Shown in pieces: positions 1-12,145 of a stretch of DNA of 64,000 bases. The stretch's first letter is position 1; the number at the start of each line of letters is the position of its first letter. A model generated the notes under the pieces. It saw only the letters and a list, made by a program, of their open reading frames with translations, ran no database searches and was not told the origin of the DNA. The translations under genes and the position numbers were made by a program. The stretch spans positions 235,947 to 299,946 of the forward strand of contig JANTQF010000004.1 in assembly GCA_032988165.1 (NCBI GenBank). Direction: 5' to 3'. This stretch comes from Emmonsiellopsis sp. PD_33 (lineage: Eukaryota; Ascomycota; Eurotiomycetes; Onygenales; Ajellomycetaceae).

Positions 1-1406
1 ACAAGGACCATTTGAGGTCTGATGATGTTGGGGAAGACGCTGATGAGGGAAAATCGACAGTTAAAAATGGAGAGCTCTTTGATAAATCCAAGGGCACATC
101 TACGAGCAGCCGCACGATAGAAGGTGAGCCGGAGAAGAAACGACATCGCGATAACTCCCAGGATAGAGATGCTGAGTCGGGGTCTGATTTACCTTCGAAA
201 AAGGTTTGATATTTTCTACCCCTTTTCCCCCCCGTACTTCTATTTACACGTCTTCTAGATCTCACCGCCAAATCCATTCTCGAATATCTCCACCGTATCC
301 CCCTTCGCCGCGATCACACCCCAACCCGCCGACCAGACATCCAAGGGTGAATCAGAGAAGAAGCCCCAACTCACCTCCGCATCGGCTTTCGCCTCATCCG
401 GCCTGGCCGCGTTCGCTGGCTCGGAAAACTCCCCCTTCAGCAGCCTCGGCGCCTCCGCATCCGCCTCCCCTTTCAAATCTGCACTTGCCCCTGAATCCAC
501 AGAAGCCAAGGAATCTGCACCCTCCTCCTCAGCCTTTGCGGCGTCACCATTCGCAGCTACTACTCCTTCGCCATTTGGTTCGTTTGCTGGCGGGTTTGCA
601 GGAAGTGCGTTTGCCGCGGCGGCGCCGAAGCCTGGTGGAGGGCTGACTAGCTTTGCTGCACCTACCGGTTCGGCGATTTTGGGAAGTACTTCTAAGCCCA
701 AGGTTTTTGGGCAATCTAATGACGAGGAAGATGAGGCCGAGGAAGGGAATGCTGCCTTGGGAACGGAGGAGGAGAAGGGTGACGAGAGATTCCATAAGCA
801 GGAGAGTATGTTTGACTTTGATCTGTATTTATATACGACGCCATGTGCTAATGTATCCCAGCTGAAACCGGCGAAGAAGACGAAACAACCGTCTTCTCCT
901 GCCGTGGCAAACTCTTCCACTTCGACGGCAAAGAGTGGAAAGAGCGCGGCGTCGGCACGTTCAAAGTTAACGTCAAGGAGCCTGAGGATGATGAGGACGT
1001 ATCACCAGATGAAAACGCCAAAGAGCCAGCGCCAACGCCAGCGCCAACGGGCAAGGATAAAGATCAAACAACCGAAGAGAAGAAGTCACAGCAACCACAA
1101 AAGAAAACATCCCGCCTAATCATGCGCGCCGACGGCGTGTTGCGGGTCATCCTCAACACACCGATTTTCAAAGGCATGAAGGCGGGCGATCCATCTGGTG
1201 CGCCACCGTCGGGGAAACAGGTGCATTTTGCGGGATTTGAGGAGGGGAAGAGTGTGCCGTTTTTGCTGAGAGTATGCCGTTTCTTTTCTTTTCTCTTCTC
1301 TTCTTGGATGGGTGCGCATCATACTGACGATCTGTAACAGACTTCAAACGAAGACTCAGCGAAGGAACTCCATTTCACTATTCGCGAGCTGCAGGCGAGT
1401 CTATGA
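1..1406 (+). CDS. Ran-binding protein, Yrb2-like (5' partial)
   Basis: The reading frame is open at the left edge, so the N-terminus lies outside the window. Exons are 1-203, 259-805, 862-1271 and 1341-1406, with GT-AG introns 204-258, 806-861 and 1272-1340. The protein has a charged N-terminal part (EPEKKRHRD), then a long Ser/Ala/Phe/Pro-rich low-complexity stretch with FG-nucleoporin character. A C-terminal RanBD1 domain follows, with landmarks FSCRGKLFHFD, WKERGVGTFKVNV, RADGVLRVILN and PFLLR. This order of FG-like linker then RanBD at the C-terminus is that of yeast Yrb2 and fission yeast Hba1, nuclear cofactors of Crm1 export that bind Ran-GTP. The family assignment is firm; Yrb2 rather than a Nup2/Nup50-type nucleoporin is an inference from domain order. 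Confidence 0.82.
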
Positions 1407-2265
1407 GTGAGAATTATACAGTACATCGTTTTTTGAGACTTTATTTTTTCGAAAAACTGAAAAAACAAAACAAAATTATTGCCTTTTTTTTTAATATATG
1501 TGTGTCTGTGTGAGAGAGAATAATCTTTGTTTTTTTTCCCTCACAATTATTCTTTACTTATTTCTATTACTTTTTCCATTTTAATGGTAAATACTTCTTT
1601 TTCCCTCCCTTTACTTTACATTGATTATAGATAAGAATTATGATGCTTGCTATCTACCTACCTATGTTCTTTCTTTTGGTGTTTTCTTTTCTTTTGGTGC
1701 AAGATATTTACTGCTTTTTTTTATTTACTTTACTGCTAGCTGGGTATCTTATGTGTGCTTTTCCTTTTTCTACCGTTTCCTTTTTTTTTTCCTTTTGGGA
1801 GGGGGGGTGGGTTTGATTTCATTTTAGCAGCATAGGCCTGGTCCATACTTCCCCCTTACTTTACTTGGGAGGCTAGGGAAATAAAATGGTTAATAATATA
1901 TTCTTTTCTTTTTTTAAATTCTTTTCTTCTTCTGTTCTGTTCTGATTTGATTTGATTTGATTTGGTATTTATTTCCTTCTTGCTTTACTATATAGAGCTT
2001 AAATCTCCTTGAGTTGTAGGCGCAGAGTCGAAGCAGAGTTAATATTGAGGTATGTATGTGGGATGTCAGATCCAGATAGATGTATGTAAAGGTAGAGAGG
2101 TACTCAATGTATTGAGGAATGTTTTTATCCCCTGATGGGATAACTATATAGGAGTGCCAAAGAAGAACAACACTTCGACCCCCATCGTCCCGAGAACCAA
2201 AATCGGGCTACGAGTAACGACGTGGATTAAGGGACGTTAAGCGGCTGGGCTAACCACTGATCGCC
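1407..2265. other. Gene-free stretch, 3' UTR and spacer
   Basis: The stretch is T-rich, with several runs of eight or more T on the plus strand. It holds the 3' UTR of the Ran-binding gene and the upstream spacer of the tRNA. Short open frames here are low-complexity Phe/Leu strings without domain features. I see no further gene. Confidence 0.6.
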
Positions 2266-2349
2266 GGGCAATTAGCTCAGTTGGTAGAGCGTTCGCTTTG
2301 CACCTCCAAAGCCTGCGAAAGGTCGGGATTTCGATTATCCCATTGTCCA
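2266..2349 (+). tRNA. tRNA-Ala(TGC) with an 11-nt intron
   Basis: The acceptor 5' strand GGGCAAT (2266-2272) pairs with ATTGTCC (2342-2348) using one G-U pair, and base 2349 (A) is the discriminator. The D-arm reads TAGCTCAGTTGGTAGAGC. The anticodon stem TTCGC pairs with GCGAA, and the anticodon TGC is at 2299-2301. Eleven extra bases (2303-2313) sit directly after position 37, the canonical nuclear tRNA intron site. The T-arm is GGGAT/ATCCC around TTCGATT. CCA is not encoded, as expected in a eukaryote. The internal A and B boxes serve as the Pol III promoter. Confidence 0.93.
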
Positions 2350-2701
2350 TGATTTTTTTTTTTTTCGGTTTTCTTTTCGGGATATGCGTGTTGGATGGCC
2401 CTCTGATATTTCGGCTGAAATTGATGCGGCTATTTTTTTTGTTGCATTTTGACCCTTGGGAAGGAGTTTGCAGTTGTCTATGGGAGCCAACCTTAATTGG
2501 ACCTGTCCAGAAACGATATCACGTGACCACGCGTTTTTGAGATCTCGCGATTTGACGCCGACTGTTCTTCCATGCAAAATCTCTCGTCGCCTCTGGCTGC
2601 AATGCAATTCAGTCAGCCTACATTTTACAAGGACATCGCCTGATATGATGCCGTGATGCTCCATTAACAATCCTCGCGTCGCGTACTTGCACTCCGCACC
2701 C
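2350..2701. other. Spacer between tRNA-Ala and Hrq1
   Basis: About 350 bp holding the tRNA terminator and the upstream region of the helicase. Both strands contain short frames without domain features, and I see no gene. Confidence 0.5.
2353..2365 (+). terminator. Pol III terminator of tRNA-Ala
   Basis: A run of 13 T begins four bases after the discriminator base of the tRNA, the standard RNA polymerase III stop signal. Confidence 0.85.
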
Positions 2702-5700
2702 ATGAATCATGGACGGAAGAGAAAGGCAACCGCCTTAGACGACAATATCCCCGACAGAGGAGAGCATACCGTCCGAAGCAGGTCTGTGGGCCATAAACAG
2801 ATTAAGCAAAATGAAAAGCGCACGGGAGAAGGGAATACAGACGCCAGTCCTTTATCTATTACCACGTTAGAAACAACCGCGACAACCACCCTTCCAACCA
2901 AAGCCCACGATGGCCCAAGTGCAGGCACTTCGCAGTCCAAGACTGGCAAAAGACAACGTTCTACAACCCCGTCTTCTCGGTCTCCGAGCACCACTCCCAG
3001 CGCTCGAGGCAAAAAGTCCCGACCCACCACGCCAACTCCGACGATCCCATGGCCGGAACCCTTCAAGCTCCTGGCAAAGACTCACCGCGCCCTCAGCCTC
3101 GTCTATACCTTTTGCTCTGCGCGAAAACACTTCGCGACCACGTTTGATAATATCAAAGCAGCTGTTGAAGCGCAGACTGGCGGGCGGCAACTGAGCGTTG
3201 AAGATGTGGCAAGGGTGAAAGCGTTGATTCCTGGAGCGGTGAGGTTGGAGATTGTTGATAAAGGGGTTGTCGATATTATGGGCGTGAGGGAGGCGGGTAG
3301 TGGGGGTGGGAAAATGTGGGATGACTGGGAAGCTGAGGGGATGGGTCAGGGCGATTCCGTCCCTGGCGATAACGATGCGAACGACCCGGAAAATGAAGTG
3401 CTCTTATTCGAATTCGTTGACGGCGAGTTAAAGAAGGAAAGCACGCAGACTGCCTCTCGGAGGAAATCGAAAGAAGCGGATCTTAGACCGCCAACCTATA
3501 GCCATAAACAGATGCTGGCCCTGATCGAGAAACGAAATAAGAAGTTCGCAGATGCTGTTGATGCGTTTCTTGTGAAATGTCAAGAGGAGGACGTGGATCC
3601 TGTCGAGAAGTTGGAGGCTGCGAAGGATATATATCTCCCAGCATCATCTCGCAGCGGCCATAATACCCCTGCTGCAGCCAGGCTACCCGCACAGATCCCA
3701 AAGGAGCGAGAATCGATTTCTGAAATAATTGCCAGTATCCGGGAGATGGAATGGTATACCGGCCAGATAGTGCCGGATGGCCACCGCGTTTTTGACGCCC
3801 AACAGGCTGTTTACGGCGATCTAAAATTTGCGCTCTCACAGAGCCTAGTTAACGCTTTGTACAACACCCGGGGCATCACGCAGTTTTACTCTCACCAGGC
3901 AGATGCTATAAACAATTTGCATGATGGCCACAATGTCATCGTGTCTACTTCGACAAGTTCAGGAAAGTCGCTAATTTATCAGGTCCCCATGCTTCATGAG
4001 TTGGAGAAGGATCCACATAGCCGGGGTATGTACATATTTCCAACCAAAGCGCTTGCGCAGGACCAGCGGCGGAGCATGAAGGACTTGCTTGGATATATCG
4101 AGGGGTTGGAACATGTGCTTGTGGAAACCTTTGACGGCGACACCCCAATGGCTGATAGAAATGCGATTCGGGACGAAGCAAGGATTATCTTTACTAACCC
4201 GGATATGCTACATATCACTATCCTACCGCATGAATCTTCGTGGCGGACGTTTTTGAAGAACCTGAAATTCGTGGTTGTCGACGAACTACACGTTTACAAT
4301 GGTCTTTTTGGCTCCCATGTTGCTTTCGTTATGAGGCGACTGCGCAGGATATGTGCTGCAGTGGGAAACCATCATGTCAAGTTTATATCCTGTTCTGCCA
4401 CCGTTGCGAACCCCGAGGCCCATATGAAAACTATATTTGGAGTGGATGATGTGAAGTTGACGGACATGGACGGGTCCCCATCCGGGAGGAAGGAATTTAT
4501 ATGCTGGAATACGCCCTTTCGGGATCCTGGTGATCCATCCTCCGGCCGTGGTAGCAGCATTCAAGAGAGCGCGAGATTGTTCTGCCAATTGGTTCTCAGA
4601 GGCGTAAGGGTCATCGCTTTTTGCCGGATTCGGAAGCAATGCGAGCTTCTGCTTAGTGCTGTCAGAGACGAATTCAGAAACCTAGACAGGTCAAATGTCG
4701 CCAAGTTCGTGATGGGATATCGCGGCGGTTATAGCCCACAGGACAGGCGAAAAATCGAGCGTGAAATGTTTGAAGGAAAGCTGCTTGGGATCGTGGCGAC
4801 GAACGCTCTTGAGCTCGGAGTAGATATCGGCTCGCTTGATGCGGTGATAACGCATGGCTTTCCCTATTCGATATCGAATTTGCGGCAGCAAAGTGGACGT
4901 GCTGGTCGTAGGAATAAAGACTCGGTTTCTATTCTTGTTGGCGATTCTTATGCAACGGATCAGCATTACATGCAGAACCCAGATGAACTCTTTACAAAGC
5001 CGAATTGTGAGCTGCAGGTTGATTTAACAAATGAACTCATCCTTGAAGGCCATGTTCAGTGCGCTGCGTTTGAGATGCCAATTCGGCCGGATGAAGACGT
5101 CAAATACTTTGGACCTCAACTCCCTGAGCTTGCGTCTACGCGATTGACGAAGGACATCATGGGTTATTATCATTGCCACGAGCGATTCCGCCCAAACCCT
5201 TCGAAATGTGTAGCTATACGCGACACCGAGAATGACCACTACGCCATCATCGACACGACCAATAATCGAAACGTTGTAATTGAGGAGATCGAAGATACTA
5301 GAGTATTCTTCAGCATATACGAAGGAGGCATATTCCTGCACCAAGGGAACCCATACATGGTCAAGGAGCTCAACACAGATCGACGTTTCGCCCGTGTCGT
5401 CCGCGTCCATGTGGACTGGACCACCCAACAACGCGACATAACCGACATCGACCCCATCGAAACCGAAGCTATACGCCGTATTAGCCGCAAATGCAACACT
5501 CGCGCCTTCTTTGGCGCGATCAGGATACGCGCCCTCGTCTACGGCTACTTCAAACTAGACAAACGCGGCCGAATCCTCGACGCCGTCGCCCTCGACAACC
5601 CACCCATCGACATCCACAGCAAAGGCCTATGGCTCGACGTGCCCAAACAGGCTCTCGATATCCTCAAATCTCGAAACCTCAACGCAGCTGCCGCCATCCA

Positions 5701-6307
5701 CGCTGCCGAACACGCCATCCTCTCCCTCATGCCAACCTTCATCATCTCCTCGCCCGGCGACGTCCGCACCGAATGCAAAGTTGGACTGAAAGAAATAGGC
5801 CCCAAACATAGACAGGCCGCACAGGCTTCATCGACCCGCGCCATCCCCCCACCTCCCCCACCCGCCCGCCAGCGTCCCGCCCGCTTAACCTTCTACGACG
5901 CCACAGGCGGCTCCGCCGGCTCCGGCATCGCGGCCAAGGCCTTCGAATTCATCGACAGCCTTCTCCTCCGCGCACAGGCGCGCGTAGAAGCATGCCCATG
6001 CATCACGCCGCAGGGCTGTATCGAGTGCGTGTGTGATGAGCGGTGTAAGGAGATGAACGTAGTCATGAGCAAGGCTGGTGCGGGCGTGGTGTTGAAGTGT
6101 TTACTGGGCATGGAGGTGGATGTTGATGCGTTGCCGTGGGGCGAGGAGGTGGTGGAGAATTTCGAGCAGGCGTTTGCGAGGGATGGGGGCGGGTTGGCGG
6201 CGAGGGGGGAGAAGGAGTTGGCGGGTGGGTTGGAGACGATTGTTGAGGCGTGCGAGGTTGGGAGTAGGCCTGGGGTTGTGGTTAGGGTTTATGAGGGGGA
6301 TGTATGA
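2702..6307 (+). CDS. hrq1: ATP-dependent 3'-5' DNA helicase Hrq1 (RecQ4-like, DUF1998)
   Basis: Single exon of 1201 aa. The frame is open five codons further upstream to a TTG, but the first ATG is at 2702 and the product from there begins MNHGRKRKA. The basic, Ser/Thr-rich N-terminus (about residues 1-120) is disordered. Helicase motifs are in order: Walker A SSGKS with Lys422, motif II DELH at 527-530, then the C-terminal RecA lobe with GGYSPQDRRKIE and motif VI QQSGRAGRR near 729-737. A Cys-rich DUF1998-type module follows at about 1098-1115, with Cys at CPC...CIECVC...C. This is the layout of Hrq1/MrfA helicases, which act in DNA interstrand crosslink repair and telomere maintenance in yeast. 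DELH instead of DEAH/DEVH is within family variation. The nuclear role is inferred from the family. Confidence 0.93.
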   Translation: MNHGRKRKATALDDNIPDRGEHTVRSRSVGHKQIKQNEKRTGEGNTDASPLSITTLETTATTTLPTKAHDGPSAGTSQSKTGKRQRSTTPSSRSPSTTPSARGKKSRPTTPTPTIPWPEPFKLLAKTHRALSLVYTFCSARKHFATTFDNIKAAVEAQTGGRQLSVEDVARVKALIPGAVRLEIVDKGVVDIMGVREAGSGGGKMWDDWEAEGMGQGDSVPGDNDANDPENEVLLFEFVDGELKKESTQTASRRKSKEADLRPPTYSHKQMLALIEKRNKKFADAVDAFLVKCQEEDVDPVEKLEAAKDIYLPASSRSGHNTPAAARLPAQIPKERESISEIIASIREMEWYTGQIVPDGHRVFDAQQAVYGDLKFALSQSLVNALYNTRGITQFYSHQADAINNLHDGHNVIVSTSTSSGKSLIYQVPMLHELEKDPHSRGMYIFPTKALAQDQRRSMKDLLGYIEGLEHVLVETFDGDTPMADRNAIRDEARIIFTNPDMLHITILPHESSWRTFLKNLKFVVVDELHVYNGLFGSHVAFVMRRLRRICAAVGNHHVKFISCSATVANPEAHMKTIFGVDDVKLTDMDGSPSGRKEFICWNTPFRDPGDPSSGRGSSIQESARLFCQLVLRGVRVIAFCRIRKQCELLLSAVRDEFRNLDRSNVAKFVMGYRGGYSPQDRRKIEREMFEGKLLGIVATNALELGVDIGSLDAVITHGFPYSISNLRQQSGRAGRRNKDSVSILVGDSYATDQHYMQNPDELFTKPNCELQVDLTNELILEGHVQCAAFEMPIRPDEDVKYFGPQLPELASTRLTKDIMGYYHCHERFRPNPSKCVAIRDTENDHYAIIDTTNNRNVVIEEIEDTRVFFSIYEGGIFLHQGNPYMVKELNTDRRFARVVRVHVDWTTQQRDITDIDPIETEAIRRISRKCNTRAFFGAIRIRALVYGYFKLDKRGRILDAVALDNPPIDIHSKGLWLDVPKQALDILKSRNLNAAAAIHAAEHAILSLMPTFIISSPGDVRTECKVGLKEIGPKHRQAAQASSTRAIPPPPPPARQRPARLTFYDATGGSAGSGIAAKAFEFIDSLLLRAQARVEACPCITPQGCIECVCDERCKEMNVVMSKAGAGVVLKCLLGMEVDVDALPWGEEVVENFEQAFARDGGGLAARGEKELAGGLETIVEACEVGSRPGVVVRVYEGDV

Positions 6308-8080
6308 TTTATTCCCTATGGATTTTTATGGATTAGTCGATGGGTGGGGGGGATGATGTTATGTTTTTATGATAGGGGTAAGGGATAGGTGTTTTTGGAG
6401 TTTTTATACATGGATGATCATATTAGCTTTTTTCTATTCCCTAGAAATCTTTCCAATTAGTATATCATATCAATTTCCTCTTTTCCTCCAGCTCCCTCCC
6501 ACGACTGTGGTATTACGATATGATCCACATATATTTATTTACTCCTAATATCCCTTACCTCTCCAACGATTAAACCGACGGCTATTGAATAGAACCAAAC
6601 GAATAAGTTCCACACACCGTAAAAACATTTAATCAATTACCTCTATCTCCGCTCCTTTCCGCAGTCCTTCTCAACTCGTAGTTATATAAAACAGAAAAAA
6701 ATATGTGATAAAAGGGGGTAATTTTCTGAACAAGAGAAAGAATAGAAAAAAACACCACCAACCATCTTTCTATATACACCAAAACGAAACAAGAATGTCC
6801 CCACTACTCCTCGCGCGGAAAGTAGATATCCATTAAGATAAGATAAAATATATCCAGTCAGTCCAGTGGGAGAAGAATGAGTATATACTGTACCTAATAA
6901 TAAGATGACAAAGATGATCCAACTGGCAAACGGAGGGAAGGTATAAGTGTGTGTGTATTAAGAGTACGGAGTGAAAAAGAGAAGGGGAAAAACAGTATTA
7001 AAAGAAAATAAAAGAAAAATAATAATAAACAAGAATGAATGAAGGCATCATAAAAAAAAAAAAGGAAGGAAGGCAAGGTCTTTTTATACTCGTGCGCCAT
7101 ACACCTACCCCCCCCACCAAATCCGGGTCCTTCGTCTTGCCACCAACCCATTCATCCTGCCGGTGCGTGCACCCCATGGTTTTTGTTTTTCGCTGGGTTC
7201 GATCCCCCGATCCAAGAGGTAAAGTTAAATCATTGCGAGAATAATTAATAGTAGAGGAGTATGTAAAGTATGTAGGCGGGCGTTTGGGCCTTGATAAATA
7301 TGTATCTCGTTAGTGACAGGTTCCAGCCGGTCTTTTGGTTCTGTGTATGTCGGGTTTGATGTGTAGAGGCGTGGGGGAAATATCGTGTGTGCTGAGTGGG
7401 ATTTGGTGAATTAACGCGGGTGAATAATGTTGTACTGGGGTAGGTAATGCCCATGATGAGGAATGAGATGAGATATCTTTATATATCCTTAATGTTTGCC
7501 CTACTTATTCGTGCTTGTCAGTGTGGAGTTCTAAAATCGAACTGCGGAGGAGGCGTTGCTGTAAAGTACAAAGCGCAAAGGAAGGAGCGAGAAAAAAAGG
7601 GATGGAGACTCGAGCCCTTACCTGATATTAGCAATTGGATGAATGGACCTGCTCATGTTATTATTCCTCCTCGACTCGAAATATTTCTGTAAGCAGAACA
7701 TCGGGTGGACGGGGATAGTGTTGCTGGACCGTGTATCGGAGGATTATAAACGGAGGATTATATTAAGCCACTCTAGGAAGGGAGATGTCACGCTTCTGAG
7801 CGTTTCCGCCAATGTCGAAGTATGTACGGGCAAAAAGTTGACTGGCGGAAAATTTTCATTGGGAAAATGAATCGGGTGGTCCGTAAAGGGCTTCTTGGTG
7901 ATCATGCACCTCCTATCCCTAACAGAAACGAAAAGCAAAACAGATAAAGGGGCGATAAATAGAATGAATGGAGGAACATCTCCACTACTGCTGCAGGGCG
8001 TTACTTCCCGGTCCGAGCGACCTGCGCGTTATCATCACCACATTCAGCCGGGAAGCACATAGCAGGGCTACGGAAATAGA
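6308..8080. other. Intergenic spacer, convergent 3' ends
   Basis: The spacer lies between hrq1 (ending 6307) and the minus-strand regulator (ending 8081). It is AT-rich with A and T tracts. Frames here are short and lack domain signatures. A T-arm-like string near 7196 has no matching cloverleaf. I see no gene. Confidence 0.55.
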
Positions 8081-10362
8081 CTAGGGTGTGGTATGGAATG
8101 GAGAATAATCGGGATATGGCCCGCTCGTGGTAGGAGTCGCAATAGTGGTGGTCGGGGACGTGGTGTGGCTACTGCTATCGTCCACATTCATGCGCCAGAA
8201 CATGGTTTTCAAGTCGCGAAGATCCTCGCGGAAGGCGTCTCTTGGTTTAGCTGCACGTTCGTTGGTCCACTCGCGTATTTCACGGATGAGACTTGGGTAG
8301 CCTTCATCGTTTGGCAGCCACCAGTGAGCCACTTCTGGGAGTTTCCATAGGTCTGCCATCCTCTTACGGAACGTTGGGGGGTAGGTATATCTAGATTAAA
8401 AGATGGTACTGTTAGTTACGGGATATGGACAAAGAAAGATAGTATTTTCATGCGCGCCTTATGTCTCCTGTTTTGTTAAAAGGGAAGATGCTCTCACCCC
8501 AGTTGCTCAATCTTTGCCAATGTCCTCCGGCACCACATCGTGTGCTTTTCATCACCAGGAAGAAAAAGCGTGGCGAGTCCAAACGCAGAGTGCAGTGGTA
8601 GAAGAGAATCTCTGGGTCGATTAGGCCACCGCTCCATCGTTTCAATGAAACGGCATTGTTCCAATGACATAGCCTGTAACTCGACGGGATCTAGTTGCTG
8701 CAAAAATAAACCGGTTTGGTATTTGTACATCATCAGCATACCAACCATGTCGACACAACAGTAGTTCACTTCCCAGAGGACATCGTCGTATAATCCTCCA
8801 GGAACGTAAGGGTCCACAATATCGTTGGGGCCAAGAGGCACACGATGAGGGTAAGACATGACGGCGTGTGCTGGGTCCTTTAATGAATCCAAATACTCTT
8901 GCAATTTTTCAAGCCCAGCCGCAAGTTCCTGGTTTTGTTGGGTAAATTCTTCCATCGAGATATATCCGTGAGAAGCCTTCGCGATCAGAGATGCCATGTC
9001 CATGGCGAATCTCCTATTCCGAATACCCCAAGAAAAATATTTCTTTTTGAGATCCCCGGGATTATTGGCCTCATCCTCGATTGCGAAGCGCTCACTCGTC
9101 ATGTACCAATCGCGGCTTAAAATCATCTCATTTCCAGCTAAAAGACCAGCCATCACGTCGAAACGGGAGTACCACATGAAAATCTCCCGACGAAACGGGG
9201 TTTGATTGATTTTTTCAGGGGTGTACAGCTCTGTGAGCATACGATGGGCAGCTTGGTGATGGTCAACAAGGCTCACCCAGTCCCCTAAGTATTCCTGCAG
9301 ATTTCATCATGTCAGAAGGGCACCGTCAAATATTTGGTATGAAAACACAAAGAACATACTTCGAAGGCAGCAAGTTGGAGGATCGTCAATAGCATGGCGT
9401 CGCTGTGTTGATCACCAGAGCTTAACGATTTCAAAAGCCCCGAGACAGACCGATTATAATACCGAAGAAAGGTGTATAGTTTGCCATTGGGGTGTCTGAT
9501 AGAGTAATGATAAGCTGAGAAACCGACAACAGCATATAACAACGGTTCGTATTCCACGGCGGCGGCGAGAAGGTCGTGCTCGATGAACGACTCAGCGTGC
9601 AGTCGTAGAAAGTAGTGACGACAAGTTAAATATTGTTGATGATACGCAAGAAAATATCGTATGTCGTACTTGAGATCAGAAACACCTGGTATGTCGGAGA
9701 TCAGTTGCATAGAAGGCTCCAAAGCGGCTGGTGTCATTTCAAAATTGCCTCCCGGGCTATGAGATTCCGATGTTGCACCCGTGATATCGCTCAGAGGCGA
9801 ACCACTTTTCTCCTTGTTGCTAGATGCAGGCTCCGAAGATTGGCGTCCTTTCTTCCGAGCAAGCGATTGCGTACTTTGTCGTCGACCAATGGCCGCTCTT
9901 GGCCGAGGCATCGTTGGCGACTCTCGGCGAGCGAGACTATCTTTAGAGGCATCATCCCGTCCTGCAAAGCGCGGTCCTGATATTCCAGAATCGCGGCTTT
10001 CATTGTCATCAGAAGATTCACTTTCTGGTATGGGTGGATGCTTTTCAGCTGCACCCAGATTCGCTCGGCTCCCCATTCTTCTCACTGGGGGCGGCGGATA
10101 GATGCATTCTCTCTTGCCTTTGCTGCATCCTGTAGACGTTGAAAAATTAATAAAAAATAGTCATTTTTTTTGATATACTGGATGAACTTACGTTCACAAA
10201 CTGGATGAGTTTCGTCACACTTCATAGATGATATCAGCAACAAATTCTTGGCAGAGTAGGACAACACATGAGGTGGCAAACCTTCACTCGACGAGAACGG
10301 CATGTGAAGCATCCACTTCTCGTTCTCTTGTGTTTTTTTGGATCAGCTGGAGTGGTTGACAT
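8081..10362 (-). CDS. Zn2Cys6 fungal transcription factor
   Basis: Five exons on the minus strand: 10362-10282, 10219-10192, 10129-9360, 9294-8498 and 8390-8081. The phases close to a 661-aa product. The binuclear cluster is assembled across exons 1-3, with Cys18, 21, 28, 35, 38 and 45 (C-X2-C-X6-C-X6-C-X2-C-X6-C). The lead RSGCFTCRSRRVKC is typical of the family. The linker is Ser/Arg-rich, and the rest matches the helical regulatory region of fungal-specific regulators. I chose the ATG at 10362 because it starts 17 residues before the first Cys. A longer in-frame extension upstream is possible but looks like 5' UTR. Target genes cannot be read from the sequence. The lone minus-strand gene has a gene-poor region upstream. 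Confidence 0.87.
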
Positions 10363-12145
10363 TTGGAACTGCGAAGAGCGGCTTTGGGGATGAGATAGAT
10401 GCGGCGGGCGGGGGTTGTGCCAGAAAGCAATGGAGTTCGGATACTGTGGGGTCCCAAAGATATTTGGGCGGAAGGCAAACTGGGGAGACTCATGCATTGA
10501 GGGCGTGTTATAGTTTGTTATTACGCCTTCAGGCACAAAAGATGAGCCCATCTTGGCCTTTAGGCGTTTTGGGTCCGACGGAAAAAAGACCTGGATTATT
10601 GTCGGCAGTCGAGCTTTCTGGAATTGCATACACTTAGCACCAAGAAAATTATTCCGAGTACGAGACGGAAATGTGGAAGAGTGGGATGGGATCATGGAAC
10701 ACTGGAACCGCAATGCTCCCGCCGCGGATACAGGAACAAACAGTGTAATCAAAAAGATTAACAACCGTGGCACCTGGGCTTTGATCCCAAGCCATACCCT
10801 CCAAAAGTTAGAAGGGTATCTGTAGGGCCAAATCGGATACATGTCACACTATGGCATTATGCTCCGGGCTACGGCCAAAGAAAACTTCGAAAAAATTACA
10901 CACTAGCAGGGAATGCGAAGGGGATTGTATGCGGCGTAGAGATTGTATGGTTCACAAAGCACCGTTGGGCAAGTTTCTGACGTCTGTTTCTAAAACAAAG
11001 GGAGGGAAAAAAGTAAGGAATATGGTAACATACCTAGGAAGATGGGCGGTTTGCGCCTACCCACGTTACCGTTCACCTAGTAAGAGAAGCAGCAGGATAA
11101 TAAAGCAGATACAGGAGATTCACTCCAGGATCAGGGTGGTTAAAAAATCCGCAGGGGGGCCCTAGGGGTGTCTTATGTCACCATTATCGTCGTCGGTCGG
11201 TGCGGTCCGAAAGAGCTGGGAGGAAGGAGAGATTTGTAGAAGTGGAGCGTGGTATTAATACTGGGCGACGACGGTTGAGCCAAGTAGTTTAATAAATGCC
11301 CAAAACACACGGCAGGCAACCTTAGGCCCGTAAAGCAAACACCTTGGAATCAATTCCTATTATTTTGACCTTAGGGCTTCTGGAAGGTCTGAAAATCAGT
11401 GGACAAATCATGACATATTCATGCCTCATTTCATACGTCGGCAGACCACATTTCTGTAGCCTGTTTATGCCTGCCCCGACATTCAAAGCGCTCACCTTTA
11501 TTAAACCAAGTATCCTATCCCGTCTAATGACTTTTCACGTCCAGGGTTTCCCCATAGGACTTGGAGAAATGAGATCTCGCTGGCTCCGGAGGGATATTTT
11601 TGAAGGAAAGTCGGCGGAAAGAAGGTGCAGTTTTCGAGTGCGTAAACGTTGATAGCGGCGGAAAAGACAGCCAGCTAATTAATGCAATTTGCACTCCACT
11701 CGTTGCATCTATTGACAATGAAATGGCGCTTTAATCTCGATGCCTCTCTGTTGATAACACTTTTGCATCGAGCTTGACATGACTTGGGCTGAAATTCGCT
11801 GGGAGCCCTTGAGAGCTCTATTATGCAAGCCGCAGTGATTGGAGAGCCGGGACGATCTGAGAATTTGGAGGGTCTTGTCTCCACTTCAGGCCTGGACTGG
11901 TGGATCTTCTGTCAATCTGCATAATAGGCTGTCGACTCGCAGCGAACCTAGCTAGTTATGGACGGCGGCGAAAAATTCGCAAGATACAGCGCCGTGGAAG
12001 TAATATCCTTTTTTATGTCCAACACACGGAATAAGTCTTCCCGATGCCAACGTTTTTGTGCAACGAATCATAATTAGGACTGGCTGAGTTTAACGCCACA
12101 TTTAGGAAGTCAGAAATACTTTGCATGTTGATTTCACATCACTCT
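10363..12145. other. Gene-poor stretch upstream of the Zn2Cys6 gene
   Basis: Promoter region of the minus-strand regulator followed by about 1.5 kb with only short frames in all six readings. No domain, RNA gene or repeat boundary is recognisable. Confidence 0.5.

Noticed and set aside
255..920. 221-codon minus-strand frame
   Set aside because: It is antisense to the Ran-binding exon. The plus strand has splice sites and the RanBD domain, and the Ala/Ser bias is mirrored.
2687..2701. TTG as an upstream start of hrq1
   Set aside because: It adds only five residues and an ATG with a basic N-terminus follows at 2702. Non-ATG starts are rare in fungi.
7160..7225. T-arm-like string GGGTTCGATCCCC suggesting a tRNA
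   Set aside because: No matching acceptor, D-arm or anticodon stem upstream, so at most a chance match.
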